The position numbers were made by a program, and so were the translations under genes. Positions 35,087 to 42,410 of a DNA stretch of 52,298 nucleotides are shown in pieces (the stretch's first letter is position 1; each line of letters opens with the position of its first letter). Under the pieces are notes generated by a model. The model saw only the letters and a list, made by a program, of their open reading frames with translations. It searched no databases and was not told where the DNA came from. This DNA is from Phycisphaerales bacterium (lineage in GTDB: Bacteria; Planctomycetota; Phycisphaerae; Phycisphaerales; UBA1924). The stretch is from positions 1 to 52,298 of the forward strand of contig JAJDDM010000031.1 of assembly GCA_029260315.1 (NCBI GenBank), in the 5' to 3' direction.

Positions 35087-36012
35087 GAGACCTCCCTCGC
35101 CCCGATCTTCTTCATGATCTCCTCGACCCCCATCTTTTGCTCACGGAACGACTTCACCGGCAGCCCCTTCTCGATCAGCGACCGCAGCAGCTCCACCGCC
35201 TCGCGATCGCCCCCGGCGAACGCCACCGCGATGCCGTCCTTGAGCGGCTCGATCAGCCCCAGCGGCTCCAGCGCCGCGCGCAGCGCCCCCTCGTGCTCCG
35301 CGAACTCCAGCAGCTCGATAACCAACAGCCGCCGACGATCGCTCAGCCGATCGACGATGTCGTCGATCCGCCCGGACTCCAGCAAGCGACCCCGCTCCAT
35401 GATCCCGATGCTCGTACACATCTCCTGGAGCTCGGTCAGGATGTGGCTGGAGACCAGGATCGTCTTGCCGCGCTCGCCGAGATCGCGCAGCAGATCCCGC
35501 AGCTCGATCCGCGCGTGCGGGTCCAGCCCGCTCGCCGGTTCATCCAGCAGCAGCACCTTCGGATCCGGCAGGATCGTCTTGGCCAGCACCAGCCGCTGGG
35601 TCATGCCTCTACTGAGCGTCCCGGCCATCGCGTCGCGCTTCGATTGCAGATTCACGATCGACAGGCACTCATCGACCCGCGCAGCACGCTCCCGCCGATC
35701 CACGAAGTACGCCCCCGCGAACAGATCGAGAAACTCCCAGCACTTCAGATCCTCGTACACCGGCGGCAGATCGGGCATATACCCGAGAATCCGATGCACA
35801 TCGCGCGGGTTCTCCACCGCGTCGATCCCGCCCACATGCACCTCGCCGTACGTCGGGCGCTGCAGCGTCGCGAGCACGCGGATCGTGCTGGTCTTGCCCG
35901 CGCCGTTCGGCCCGATCAGCCCGTACACCTCGCCCGGCTCGATCGACAGATTCAGATCCGCGACGGCGGTCACGTCCTCGTAATCCACCCGCATGTCCGT
36001 CGTCGAGATCAC
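35083..36012 (-). CDS. ABC transporter ATP-binding protein
   Basis: A 309-residue ATPase with Walker A GPNGAGKTST (about residue 36), a Q-loop region, signature LSRGMTQRL, Walker B VLLLDEPASGLD and switch His in VSSHILTEL. It is of the CcmA/NatA type, with an added C-terminal domain of about 80 residues. It pairs with the ABC-2 permease encoded downstream in the same operon. Confidence 0.92.
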   Translation of the reverse strand: MISTTDMRVDYEDVTAVADLNLSIEPGEVYGLIGPNGAGKTSTIRVLATLQRPTYGEVHVGGIDAVENPRDVHRILGYMPDLPPVYEDLKCWEFLDLFAGAYFVDRRERAARVDECLSIVNLQSKRDAMAGTLSRGMTQRLVLAKTILPDPKVLLLDEPASGLDPHARIELRDLLRDLGERGKTILVSSHILTELQEMCTSIGIMERGRLLESGRIDDIVDRLSDRRRLLVIELLEFAEHEGALRAALEPLGLIEPLKDGIAVAFAGGDREAVELLRSLIEKGLPVKSFREQKMGVEEIMKKIGAREVS

Positions 36013-36127
36013 GCGCAGCCTCCCGGGGCCGACGATGATAGCGTCAGTAACTTTCCACCCATCGGGCCATCTCTATGGGATCACGCGCGCCGTTCTTTCG
36101 GTGGGACCGGCATCCTGCCGGTCGCGC

Positions 36128-36219
36128 CGTGCCACCAACCATGGCTTTGCATGGTTGGTGCTCCTCGGCAGGATCTCGAGAGCCAGCATCAACCGCTCAA
36201 AGCAGCGGTTGGTGGCACG
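36128..36219. repeat. Twin-hairpin repeat, copy 2
   Basis: A 92-bp element in opposite orientation to 31367-31455. Hairpin one has ACCAACCATG and CATGGTTGGT, hairpin two has CAACCGCT and AGCGGTTG, and both sit inside CGTGCCACC/GGTGGCACG. A short GACCGGCATCCTGCCGGTC palindrome lies just upstream at about 36102-36122. Confidence 0.85.
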
Positions 36220-36238
36220 AGTGCCGCTCGAGCGATGT

Positions 36239-37147
36239 TCAACTCGTGAGCCCGAGTCCCTCGCGCAACCTCCCCAGCGTCTCGATCGCGCTCTCGCGGA
36301 TCGCCCGCTTCCAGTCGTTCGCCTCGCCCGGATAGATGATGCTCCGGCTCGCGGTCACCACCAGCCCCATATCGCCGGCGGAGCTCGCCCCGGGCTTGCA
36401 CAGCTTGCGCAACGCCTCGATCTTCCCGCCCTGCGCGCCGAATCCCGGCGAAAGGATCGGACACGCCCCCAACCGCTTGCGCAGCGACGCCGCCTCGCGC
36501 GCCTTCGTCGCCCCGACCACCGCACCCACGAGGCTCATCCCCGACGCCCCGGCGTGCTCAGCCCCAATCGCCGCGACATCGTCGGCGACCATCTCGCAGA
36601 CCATCCGCCCGTCCTCGAGCTTGGCGCGCTGCAGCGCGTCGCCCTCGTCGTTGCTCGTGCGCACGAGCGCAAACACGCCCAGCCCCTGCTCGATCAGTGT
36701 CGACAACGTCGCGACGCCCAGATACGGGTTCGCGGTGATCGCCTGCGCCCCCATGTTCGCGGCACTCGCGCCGTAATGCTCCAGCGAGATCCCGATGTCG
36801 CCGCGCTTGGCGTCCAGCAGCACCAGCAGCTCCAGCGCCCGCGCCCGCGCGATCACGTCCTCGAGCACCCGCACGCCCGCCGAGCCGTACCGCTCGAAGC
36901 ACGCCGACTGCACCTTCACGATCGGCACGACCTCCGCCACCGCCTCGACCACGCCGACGGAAAACTCCCGCAGCGCGCTCTCGGCGTCGGGATGCCGCCC
37001 CCGCAACGCCTCGGGCAGCTTGCCCAGCACGGGATCCAGCCCCACGCACAGCGGGGCGTTCATCGCGTTCATCCGCCCATGCAGCAGATCGCCGAAATGG
37101 GCCGTGCGCGTCGCCCCCTGCGCCACGGTCGTCTCGCCCTCAGGCAT
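36239..37147 (-). CDS. pyrF: Orotidine 5'-phosphate decarboxylase, type 2
   Basis: A 302-residue enzyme of the longer (type 2) OMP decarboxylase group. It shows CVGLDPVLGKLP, the catalytic LLDAKRGDIG motif, ANPYLGVATLS, ILSPGFGAQGG and a final VTASRSIIYPG phosphate-binding loop. It makes UMP in pyrimidine synthesis. ATG 37147 is chosen because AAGGGG lies just upstream; the frame is open 60 bases further. It stands alone, with no other pyr genes nearby. Confidence 0.92.
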   Translation of the reverse strand: MPEGETTVAQGATRTAHFGDLLHGRMNAMNAPLCVGLDPVLGKLPEALRGRHPDAESALREFSVGVVEAVAEVVPIVKVQSACFERYGSAGVRVLEDVIARARALELLVLLDAKRGDIGISLEHYGASAANMGAQAITANPYLGVATLSTLIEQGLGVFALVRTSNDEGDALQRAKLEDGRMVCEMVADDVAAIGAEHAGASGMSLVGAVVGATKAREAASLRKRLGACPILSPGFGAQGGKIEALRKLCKPGASSAGDMGLVVTASRSIIYPGEANDWKRAIRESAIETLGRLREGLGLTS

Positions 37148-37218
37148 CAGAACCCCTTTCCATCGCCCCGACCTCTCCCTCAAGCGTAGAGAGGAGCCAA
37201 TACTCACGCGAGGCGCCC

Positions 37219-37554
37219 ATGGATCTCAATCAGCCCCGACATCTCGACCTCAAGAAGGACCAGGGCCTCACCATCGAGTGGGGCGACGGCAGAAGATCCT
37301 TCTACCCCATCGAATATCTCCGCAAAATGTCGCCCGCCGCGGACGCTCGCCATCTGCGCGACCAGATCGCTAAAAACCCCCTCACGGTCCTGCCCACCGG
37401 CATGAGGAGCGGCCCAATCGCCGCCGAGACCGCCGAACTCGTCGGCAACTACGCCATCAAGATCACGTTCACCGACGGGCACACCTCGCCCATCTACTCC
37501 TTCGCCTATCTCCGCAAGATCGACCCCGACCGTCCCGACGGTGCCGTGGTCTGA
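37219..37554 (+). CDS. DUF971-family protein
   Basis: A 111-residue protein that matches DUF971 (gamma-butyrobetaine hydroxylase-like N-terminal domain): LTIEWGDGRRSFYPIEYLRKMSP, then VGNYAIKITFTDGHTSPIYSFAYLR. Family members often accompany Fe-S cluster assembly or ApbC-like genes. The last residues (GAVV) and the TGA stop are encoded by the left arm of a dispersed repeat that starts at about 37540. Confidence 0.82.
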   Translation: MDLNQPRHLDLKKDQGLTIEWGDGRRSFYPIEYLRKMSPAADARHLRDQIAKNPLTVLPTGMRSGPIAAETAELVGNYAIKITFTDGHTSPIYSFAYLRKIDPDRPDGAVV

Positions 37555-37584
37555 GGAGGCTCTGCGACGAAGGCCACGCGATCT
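37540..37584. repeat. Solo arm of the MITE-like element, supplying a stop codon
   Basis: GGTGCCGTGGTCTGAGGAGG and the following GAAGGCCACGCGATC match the left arm at 19723-19765. The TGA in it is the stop codon of the DUF971 gene. No matching right arm is visible downstream before recG. Confidence 0.75.
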
Positions 37585-37692
37585 GTCGCTAACCGTTCGT
37601 CGCTCCGACATCTTCCAAACCCGCTCCCAGGCTCGCGCAGACCGCCGACACTCCGCGATTCTTGCCCGTGCCTCCCTGAATACCGTCGTCCC

Positions 37693-39780
37693 GTGCCAGA
37701 CCTCACCCTCCTCACCCCCGTCGAGAAACTCCAAGGAGTCGGCCCCGCCGTCGCCCGAGGCCTGCGCGAGCTCGGCCTCTTCCGCGTCGGACACCTCATC
37801 GCCCACGTCCCGCACCGCTACCAACGCATCGAGCCCGAGACCACCCTCGACAACCTGCCGCACGACCACGTCGTCTCCGCCCGCGGCGAGGTCACCGCCT
37901 CCCGACTCGCCGGCAACCGGCGCAACGCCCGCTTCGAGATCGTCCTCGAAGACGGACACGGACGCCTCGACGTCGTCTGGTTCAACGCCGCGTATCTCCA
38001 GCGCAAGATCAAGCCCGGCCACTGGCTGCGCGTCCGCGGCACCACCCGCCTCTACAACCGCGCCCTCCAACTCGCCAACCCCGAGTACGAGATCCTCGAG
38101 AACGCCGAGGCCGAGCCCGCGATCGACGAGCCCGCCCTCCGCCCGGTCTATCCCGCGAGCGAGCACATCGCCTCGCGCGTGATCGAGCGCGTCATCGCCC
38201 GATCGCTCGATCGCATCCTGCCGCTGATCGACGACCACCTGCCCGAACCGTTCCTCGCCGAGCGTTCGATGCCCACGCTGTGCGAGGCGTACCGGCGTGT
38301 CCACGCGCCCAAGGACGAGGACGAGGCCGCCGGCGCACGCCGACGCCTCGCCTACGACGAGCTGCTCCTGCTCCAGCTCGGCGTGTTCATGCGCCGCGCC
38401 CAACTCGAACTCGCCAAGCGTGCCCCCGCCCTCGCGATCGACGACGCGCTTGACACGCGCATCCGCGCCCGCATGCCCTTCACCCTCACCGACGCGCAGA
38501 ACCATGTCGTCGGGGAGATCGCCGGCGACCTCGCCACCGACCGCCCGACCAACCGTCTCATCCAGGGCGACGTCGGCTCGGGCAAGACGGTCGTGGCGCT
38601 CTACGCCATGCTCATGGCGGTCGCCGCGGGACATCAGGGCGCGATCATGGCGCCCACGGAGATCCTCGCCGAGCAGCACTTTCTCACGATCAAATCCATG
38701 CTCGCCGATTCGCGCACCAAGATCGAGCTGCTCACCGGCGCGACCCCCAAGGCCGAGCGCGACGCACTCCTCTCACGCCTCGAAGCCGGAGCCATCGACA
38801 TTCTCATCGGCACCCACGCCCTGCTCAGCGAGGGCGTCCGCTTCAAGTCTCTCGCCGTCGCGGTCATCGACGAGCAGCACCGCTTCGGCGTCCACCAGCG
38901 CGCCGCCCTGCGCGCCAAGGCCGACGATCCCAAGAGCACGCCGCACGTCCTGGTCATGACCGCCACGCCCATCCCCCGCACGCTCGCCCTCACCGCCTTC
39001 GGCGACCTGGACATCTCCACCATCGACGCCCTCCCCCCGGGCCGCACCCCCATCAAGACCCGTCTGTTTGCCCCGCAGCAGAGATCCGAGGCCTACGCCC
39101 TCGTCCGCGAACGCCTCGAACAAGGCCAGCAAGCATTCCTCGTTGCCCCGGTCATCGAGCAAAGCGAGACCGGCATCATGGACGTCCGCACCCTGCTGCG
39201 CGATCTCGAAGCCGGCCCGCTCGCCGGCTTCCGCCTCGCCCTCATGCACGGCCAGCTCTCCCAGCGCGAACGAGAGACGGTTATGGAGCGCTTCCGCGCC
39301 GCCGATCTCGACGCCCTGATCGCCACCAGCGTCATCGAGGTCGGCGTCGACCTCCCCAACGCCTCGGTCATGTGCATCGAGAACGCCGAGCGCTTCGGCC
39401 TCGCCCAGCTCCACCAGCTCCGCGGGCGCGTCGGGCGCGGCGATCACGCGAGCCTCTGCCTGCTCATCGCCGACCCAACCACCGAAGACGCGACCGAGCG
39501 CCTCGTCGTCATGGAAGCTACCGCCGACGGCTTCGAGATCGCCCAGCGCGACCTCGAGATCCGAGGCCCCGGCGAGTTCTTCGGCGCGGCCCAATCCGGC
39601 ATGCCCCGCCTGCGCGTCGCCGACCTCGCCCGCGACCTCGACCTGCTCACCCTCGCCCGCAAGGACGCCCGCGCCTGGATCGAAGCCTCGCCCGAGCTGG
39701 CCCGCCCGGAGGAAGAGTCTCTCCGCCGACGCATGTTCAAGGCCGTGGGCAAGGAGCTGGGCCTGGTGGAGATCGGCTAG
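37693..39780 (+). CDS. recG: ATP-dependent DNA helicase RecG
   Basis: A 695-residue protein of normal RecG length. An N-terminal wedge/OB domain (around KLQGVGPAVARGLRELG) leads to helicase motifs: Walker A GDVGSGKTVVA (about residue 295), DEQHRFG (about 392), TATPIPRTLALT, and motif VI region LRGRVGRG. The C-terminal ERFRAADLDALIATSVIEVGVD is typical. RecG remodels stalled forks and Holliday junctions. It starts at GTG 37693. The gene lies alone on the plus strand. Confidence 0.95.
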   Translation: MPDLTLLTPVEKLQGVGPAVARGLRELGLFRVGHLIAHVPHRYQRIEPETTLDNLPHDHVVSARGEVTASRLAGNRRNARFEIVLEDGHGRLDVVWFNAAYLQRKIKPGHWLRVRGTTRLYNRALQLANPEYEILENAEAEPAIDEPALRPVYPASEHIASRVIERVIARSLDRILPLIDDHLPEPFLAERSMPTLCEAYRRVHAPKDEDEAAGARRRLAYDELLLLQLGVFMRRAQLELAKRAPALAIDDALDTRIRARMPFTLTDAQNHVVGEIAGDLATDRPTNRLIQGDVGSGKTVVALYAMLMAVAAGHQGAIMAPTEILAEQHFLTIKSMLADSRTKIELLTGATPKAERDALLSRLEAGAIDILIGTHALLSEGVRFKSLAVAVIDEQHRFGVHQRAALRAKADDPKSTPHVLVMTATPIPRTLALTAFGDLDISTIDALPPGRTPIKTRLFAPQQRSEAYALVRERLEQGQQAFLVAPVIEQSETGIMDVRTLLRDLEAGPLAGFRLALMHGQLSQRERETVMERFRAADLDALIATSVIEVGVDLPNASVMCIENAERFGLAQLHQLRGRVGRGDHASLCLLIADPTTEDATERLVVMEATADGFEIAQRDLEIRGPGEFFGAAQSGMPRLRVADLARDLDLLTLARKDARAWIEASPELARPEEESLRRRMFKAVGKELGLVEIG

Positions 39781-39905
39781 GAGTTATGGAAAGCTGCCTC
39801 AGATCCGTGCCAAAGGGGGTTGATGCACGCTATTCAACGCCGAACTTGGCAAATCTGAGCCCAATGCACATCATCGCATCATAGAATTTTGTTAGCATCA
39901 CGATC

Positions 39906-40364
39906 GTGAAAGACACGGGTATCCACGATCGACTCGTCGCTGTCGTCGGCAATCGCACCTATCGCGAACTCTCCCAGCTCACCGGCACCCACCACGAGAC
40001 CATCCGCCGATTCTTGAACGGCCAGGCCCCCAGCGCCGAGTTCCTCCACGCCCTCTGCCGGGCCATGCACGTCAACGCCCACTGGCTGCTCATGGGCGTC
40101 GGGCCGATGCGCACCGGCGACATCCGCCCCGACGCCCTCCGCCAGGCCGACCCCTCGGAGCTGCTGGCCGCGATGGCCGAGACGATCGAGCGGCTGATCG
40201 ACCGGATTGACCTGATCGAGCGGTTCGTGCAAACTCTGGAGACGCGACTGCGAGCCAATGGGGCCGACCATGACCGCCAAGCAGGTGTTCGAGTACAAGC
40301 CGGTCAACGGGCCCGATCCGTCGCCGAGGCTGTTCCCCAACGAGCATGTCGAGACGATGGTTGA
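39906..40364 (+). CDS. Small XRE-like DNA-binding protein
   Basis: A 152-residue protein from GTG 39906. The N-terminal part is a helix-turn-helix of XRE type (YRELSQLTGTHHETIRRFLNG, then FLHALCRAMHVNAHWLLMG). A central helix (ELLAAMAETIERLIDRIDLIERF) could mediate dimerisation. The last about 35 residues are Arg/Ala rich and overlap the next gene in another frame, so the natural C-terminus may be different. It is preceded by an AT-rich stretch that may hold its promoter. Confidence 0.65.
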   Translation: MKDTGIHDRLVAVVGNRTYRELSQLTGTHHETIRRFLNGQAPSAEFLHALCRAMHVNAHWLLMGVGPMRTGDIRPDALRQADPSELLAAMAETIERLIDRIDLIERFVQTLETRLRANGADHDRQAGVRVQAGQRARSVAEAVPQRACRDDG

Positions 40365-40584
40365 GCTGCTGCGAGCCGCCGGCCCCGATCTGGGCCGCCG
40401 GATGCTCGCCGCCCTCGCACTCGTCCCCGAGTCCGAGCGCGAGGAGCTGGTCGCCGAGCTGGAGCGCCGCATCGTCGACATCTACACCGACGACTCCCTC
40501 CGCACAACCAGCGTGATCGACGAGGTGATCGCCGCCAAGGCCATCGCCAGCGCCAAGCCCGCACCCACGAACAAGGACCCCTGA
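40258..40584 (+). CDS. Small protein overlapping the XRE regulator gene
   Basis: A 108-residue protein (or 104 from ATG 40270) with a helical middle (GRRMLAALALVPESEREELVAELERRIVDIY) and no recognised family. It overlaps the regulator gene by about 100 bases in the +1 frame. It may be a coupled partner, or the two may be one gene disrupted by a frameshift. It ends just before polX and is probably co-transcribed with it. Confidence 0.55.
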   Translation: MGPTMTAKQVFEYKPVNGPDPSPRLFPNEHVETMVELLRAAGPDLGRRMLAALALVPESEREELVAELERRIVDIYTDDSLRTTSVIDEVIAAKAIASAKPAPTNKDP

Positions 40585-40604
40585 TTGGCCCTCTACCATC
40601 GGCC

Positions 40605-42392
40605 ATGAGCGCCAACGCCGCCATCGCCGACGCCCTCGACCAGATCGCAAAGCTCATGGAGCTCCTGGGCGAGAACCGCTTCAAGGTCATCGCCCACCAG
40701 CGCGCCGCCCGCGCCATCCGCGATTTCAATAAGGACGCCGCGAGCCTCGACCAGACCGAACTCGAGGCTATCGACGGCATCGGCGAGAAGATCGCAAAGA
40801 AGATCGTCGAGTACGCCGAGACCGGCGCCATGACCGAGCTCAAAGAGCTCCGGGAAAAAGTCCCCGCCGGGCTCATCGACATCCTCAACATCCCCGGCCT
40901 CGGCCCCAAGACCGTCGCCACCATGTGGAAAGAAGCCGGCATCACCGACATGGCCTCCCTCAAGAAGGCGCTCGATGACGGCTCGCTCGAGGACCTGCCC
41001 CGCATGGGCAAGAAGACCATCGACAACATCAAGGACGCGATCGCCTTCAGCGAATCCAGCGGCGAGCGCCTCCCCCTCGGTGTCGCGCTGCCCGTCACAG
41101 AGCACATCGTCGAGCGACTCGCCAAGCTCGAGCACGTCAAGAAAGTCGCCTACGCCGGCTCGCTCCGCCGAGGCAAGGAGACCATCGGCGACATCGACAT
41201 CCTCTGCGTCTCCACCGACCCCGACGCCACACGCGACGCCTTCACAACGATGGAAGAGGTCACCAAGGTCCTCGCCGCCGGCGAGACCAAGTCCTCCATC
41301 CGCTTCAATATCAAGGCCTTGGGCATCACCGACGCCGCCGGCTCGGCACGCGAGATCCAGGTCGACCTGCGCCTCGTCCCCGAAGAATCCTGGGGTGCCG
41401 CGATCATGTACTTCACCGGCTCCAAGGAACACAACGTCCGCCTCCGCGAACGCGCCCAGAAGAAGAACCTCACACTCAACGAGTACGGCCTCTACAAGGA
41501 CGATGGCGAAGCCGTCCCACAATCCCGCGGCGCAAAGCCGCTCGCCGCCAAGACCGAAGACGGCATCTACAAGAAGCTCGATGTTACCCCCGTCCCCCCC
41601 GAGCTCCGCGAGGACCGCGGCGAGTTCGACCTCGACGCCCCGCCCAGCCTCATCGACCTCGCCGACATCAAGGCAGAACTCCACGCCCACACCACCGCCT
41701 CCGACGGCAGACTCCAGCTCGAAGAGCTCATCGACGCCGCCCAATCCCGAGGCTTCCACACCCTCGCCGTCACCGACCACTCCAAGAGCAGCGTCCAGGC
41801 GAACGGCCTTAGCCCCGACCGCCTCCGCGAGCAGATCGAGCAGGTCCACGAGGCCAATGAAAAGCACAAGGGCAAGAAGAACCCGATCACCGTCCTTGCC
41901 GGCTCCGAGGTCGACATCCTCGCCACCGGCACGCTCGACTACGACGACGACCTGCTCGCCGAGCTCGACCTCGTCGTCGCCAGCCCCCACGCCGCCCTCA
42001 CCCAAGACACAAAGAAGGCCACCGCAAGGCTCCTGAAAGTCATCGAGCATCCCCTCGTCCACATCCTGGGCCACCCCACCGGCAGGCTCATCCCTCGCCG
42101 CAAGGGCCTCGAGCCCGACATGCACGAACTCCTCGCCGCGGCCAAGGAGCACAACGTCGCGTTAGAAATCAACGCACACTGGAAACGCCTCGACCTGCGC
42201 GACACCCACGTCCGCATGGCGGTGGAGGCGGGCTGTCTCATCGCGATCGACTGCGACGTCCACCGGCGCGAGCACTTCGACAACCTGCGCTTCGGCGTGA
42301 TGACCGGCAGGCGCGGCTGGCTGCCGGCCGAGCAGTGCGTGAACACCTGGAGCCAACACCGCCTCCTGTCGTGGCTGGCGAAGGGACGATGA
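40605..42392 (+). CDS. polX: DNA polymerase X family protein with PHP domain
   Basis: A 595-residue PolX. The N-terminal helix-hairpin-helix region (IDGIGEKIAKKI, IPGLGPKTVATM) leads to the nucleotidyltransferase motif AGSLRRGKETIGDIDIL with the two catalytic Asp and a third in IQVDLRLVP. The C-terminal PHP domain has ELHAHTTASDG, TDHS, GSEVDI, GHPTGR and EINAHWKRLDL, the metal-binding residues of a 3'-5' exonuclease. Bacterial PolX acts in gap-filling base excision repair. Length is normal. Confidence 0.93.
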   Translation: MSANAAIADALDQIAKLMELLGENRFKVIAHQRAARAIRDFNKDAASLDQTELEAIDGIGEKIAKKIVEYAETGAMTELKELREKVPAGLIDILNIPGLGPKTVATMWKEAGITDMASLKKALDDGSLEDLPRMGKKTIDNIKDAIAFSESSGERLPLGVALPVTEHIVERLAKLEHVKKVAYAGSLRRGKETIGDIDILCVSTDPDATRDAFTTMEEVTKVLAAGETKSSIRFNIKALGITDAAGSAREIQVDLRLVPEESWGAAIMYFTGSKEHNVRLRERAQKKNLTLNEYGLYKDDGEAVPQSRGAKPLAAKTEDGIYKKLDVTPVPPELREDRGEFDLDAPPSLIDLADIKAELHAHTTASDGRLQLEELIDAAQSRGFHTLAVTDHSKSSVQANGLSPDRLREQIEQVHEANEKHKGKKNPITVLAGSEVDILATGTLDYDDDLLAELDLVVASPHAALTQDTKKATARLLKVIEHPLVHILGHPTGRLIPRRKGLEPDMHELLAAAKEHNVALEINAHWKRLDLRDTHVRMAVEAGCLIAIDCDVHRREHFDNLRFGVMTGRRGWLPAEQCVNTWSQHRLLSWLAKGR

Positions 42393-42410
42393 ACCGCAGC
42401 CTCCAGCGGC

